Shown here one piece after another: positions 63,687-64,000 of a stretch of DNA of 64,000 bases (position 1 is the stretch's first letter; every line of letters begins with the position of its first letter). Source of the DNA: Siphonodentalium dalli (taxonomy: Eukaryota; Mollusca; Scaphopoda; Gadilida; Siphonodentaliidae). The translations under genes and the position numbers were made by a program. Location: the NCBI GenBank assembly GCA_032622095.1, contig CP136067.1, forward strand, positions 135,099,990-135,163,989, written 5' to 3'. The notes beneath the pieces were generated by a model. The model was not told where the DNA came from, did no database searches, and worked only from the letters and a program-made list of their open reading frames with translations.

Positions 63687-64000
63687 GTATATATGCGCAC
63701 ATAAATCAGATCTATACAATGATGATTTGAAGTGTGAATAGATGACAATTTCTATCACGCTTAAAGGTACTCAATCCAATCAGACAGTCCTCATATCATC
63801 AAGTTACAACAACAACAACATTTCTTCAAAATTACACTTTAGTTATCAAAATCGATTTATTGCAGTAAAATAATGCTAACCACTGTCAACTATGGTATAA
63901 AATTTCCCAAAACTTGTTATTTATCACCATTTTGTTCAACAGTTATCACTTAAGTATCACAAAATATGGCCGTATTATCACTTGATTTTAGAGTTATCCA

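Overview
This is a eukaryotic window, AT-rich, very repeat-dense and intron-dominated. It looks like mollusc genomic DNA, most likely a bivalve: CGTCCGTC-type dispersed repeats, many TTAA-ended foldback elements and a large env-bearing Ty3/gypsy element. That taxonomic call is inference from repeat style and protein similarity remembered by family, not a database match.

One host gene runs through the whole window on the + strand and continues past both ends. It encodes a molybdo-flavoenzyme of the xanthine dehydrogenase / aldehyde oxidase family. I resolved 22 coding exons, 2358 nt or 785 complete codons, whose splice phases all join. They cover the second [2Fe-2S] domain (exons 1-3), the FAD domain (exons 4-12) and roughly the first half of the molybdopterin domain (exons 13-22). 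Several residues that define xanthine dehydrogenase are replaced, so an aldehyde-oxidase-like or divergent paralogue is more likely than true XDH.

Intron 3 (5946-22623) carries a 13,020-bp LTR retrotransposon on the minus strand (6700-19719). Its LTRs are nearly identical, begin TG and end CA, and are flanked by GCAT. In element order it has a 5' LTR, a repeat-rich leader, an extra 5' ORF, gag with a CCHC knuckle, a UUUAAAC frameshift site, pol (protease, RT, RNase H, integrase), a 2.6-kb region, an env-like gene with a furin-type site, and a 3' LTR. Gag and pol are each broken by one in-frame TAG and env by a frame change. The 2.6-kb region has no long ORF in the element's own direction. It carries small ORFs on the opposite strand, two of them apparent paralogues, each behind a TATA-like box: a candidate antisense accessory cassette. 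The element landed at the very end of the ORF of a 5'-truncated LINE.

The other introns are mostly non-autonomous repeats. Several families begin TTAACCCTTT and end AAAGGGTTAA (piggyBac-like MITEs), and four ~400-bp copies are nearly identical. There is a ~5-kb giant foldback (29372-34423) with YY1-like motifs, a 3-4-kb dispersed repeat present in introns 2 and 13, and several other palindromes.

The strangest host-gene feature is that in four exons (4, 12, 14, 17) the 3' end of the exon together with its 5' splice site has been duplicated into the following intron. This ranges from one displaced copy (exon 14) to a perfect 15-copy, 53-bp array (exon 17).
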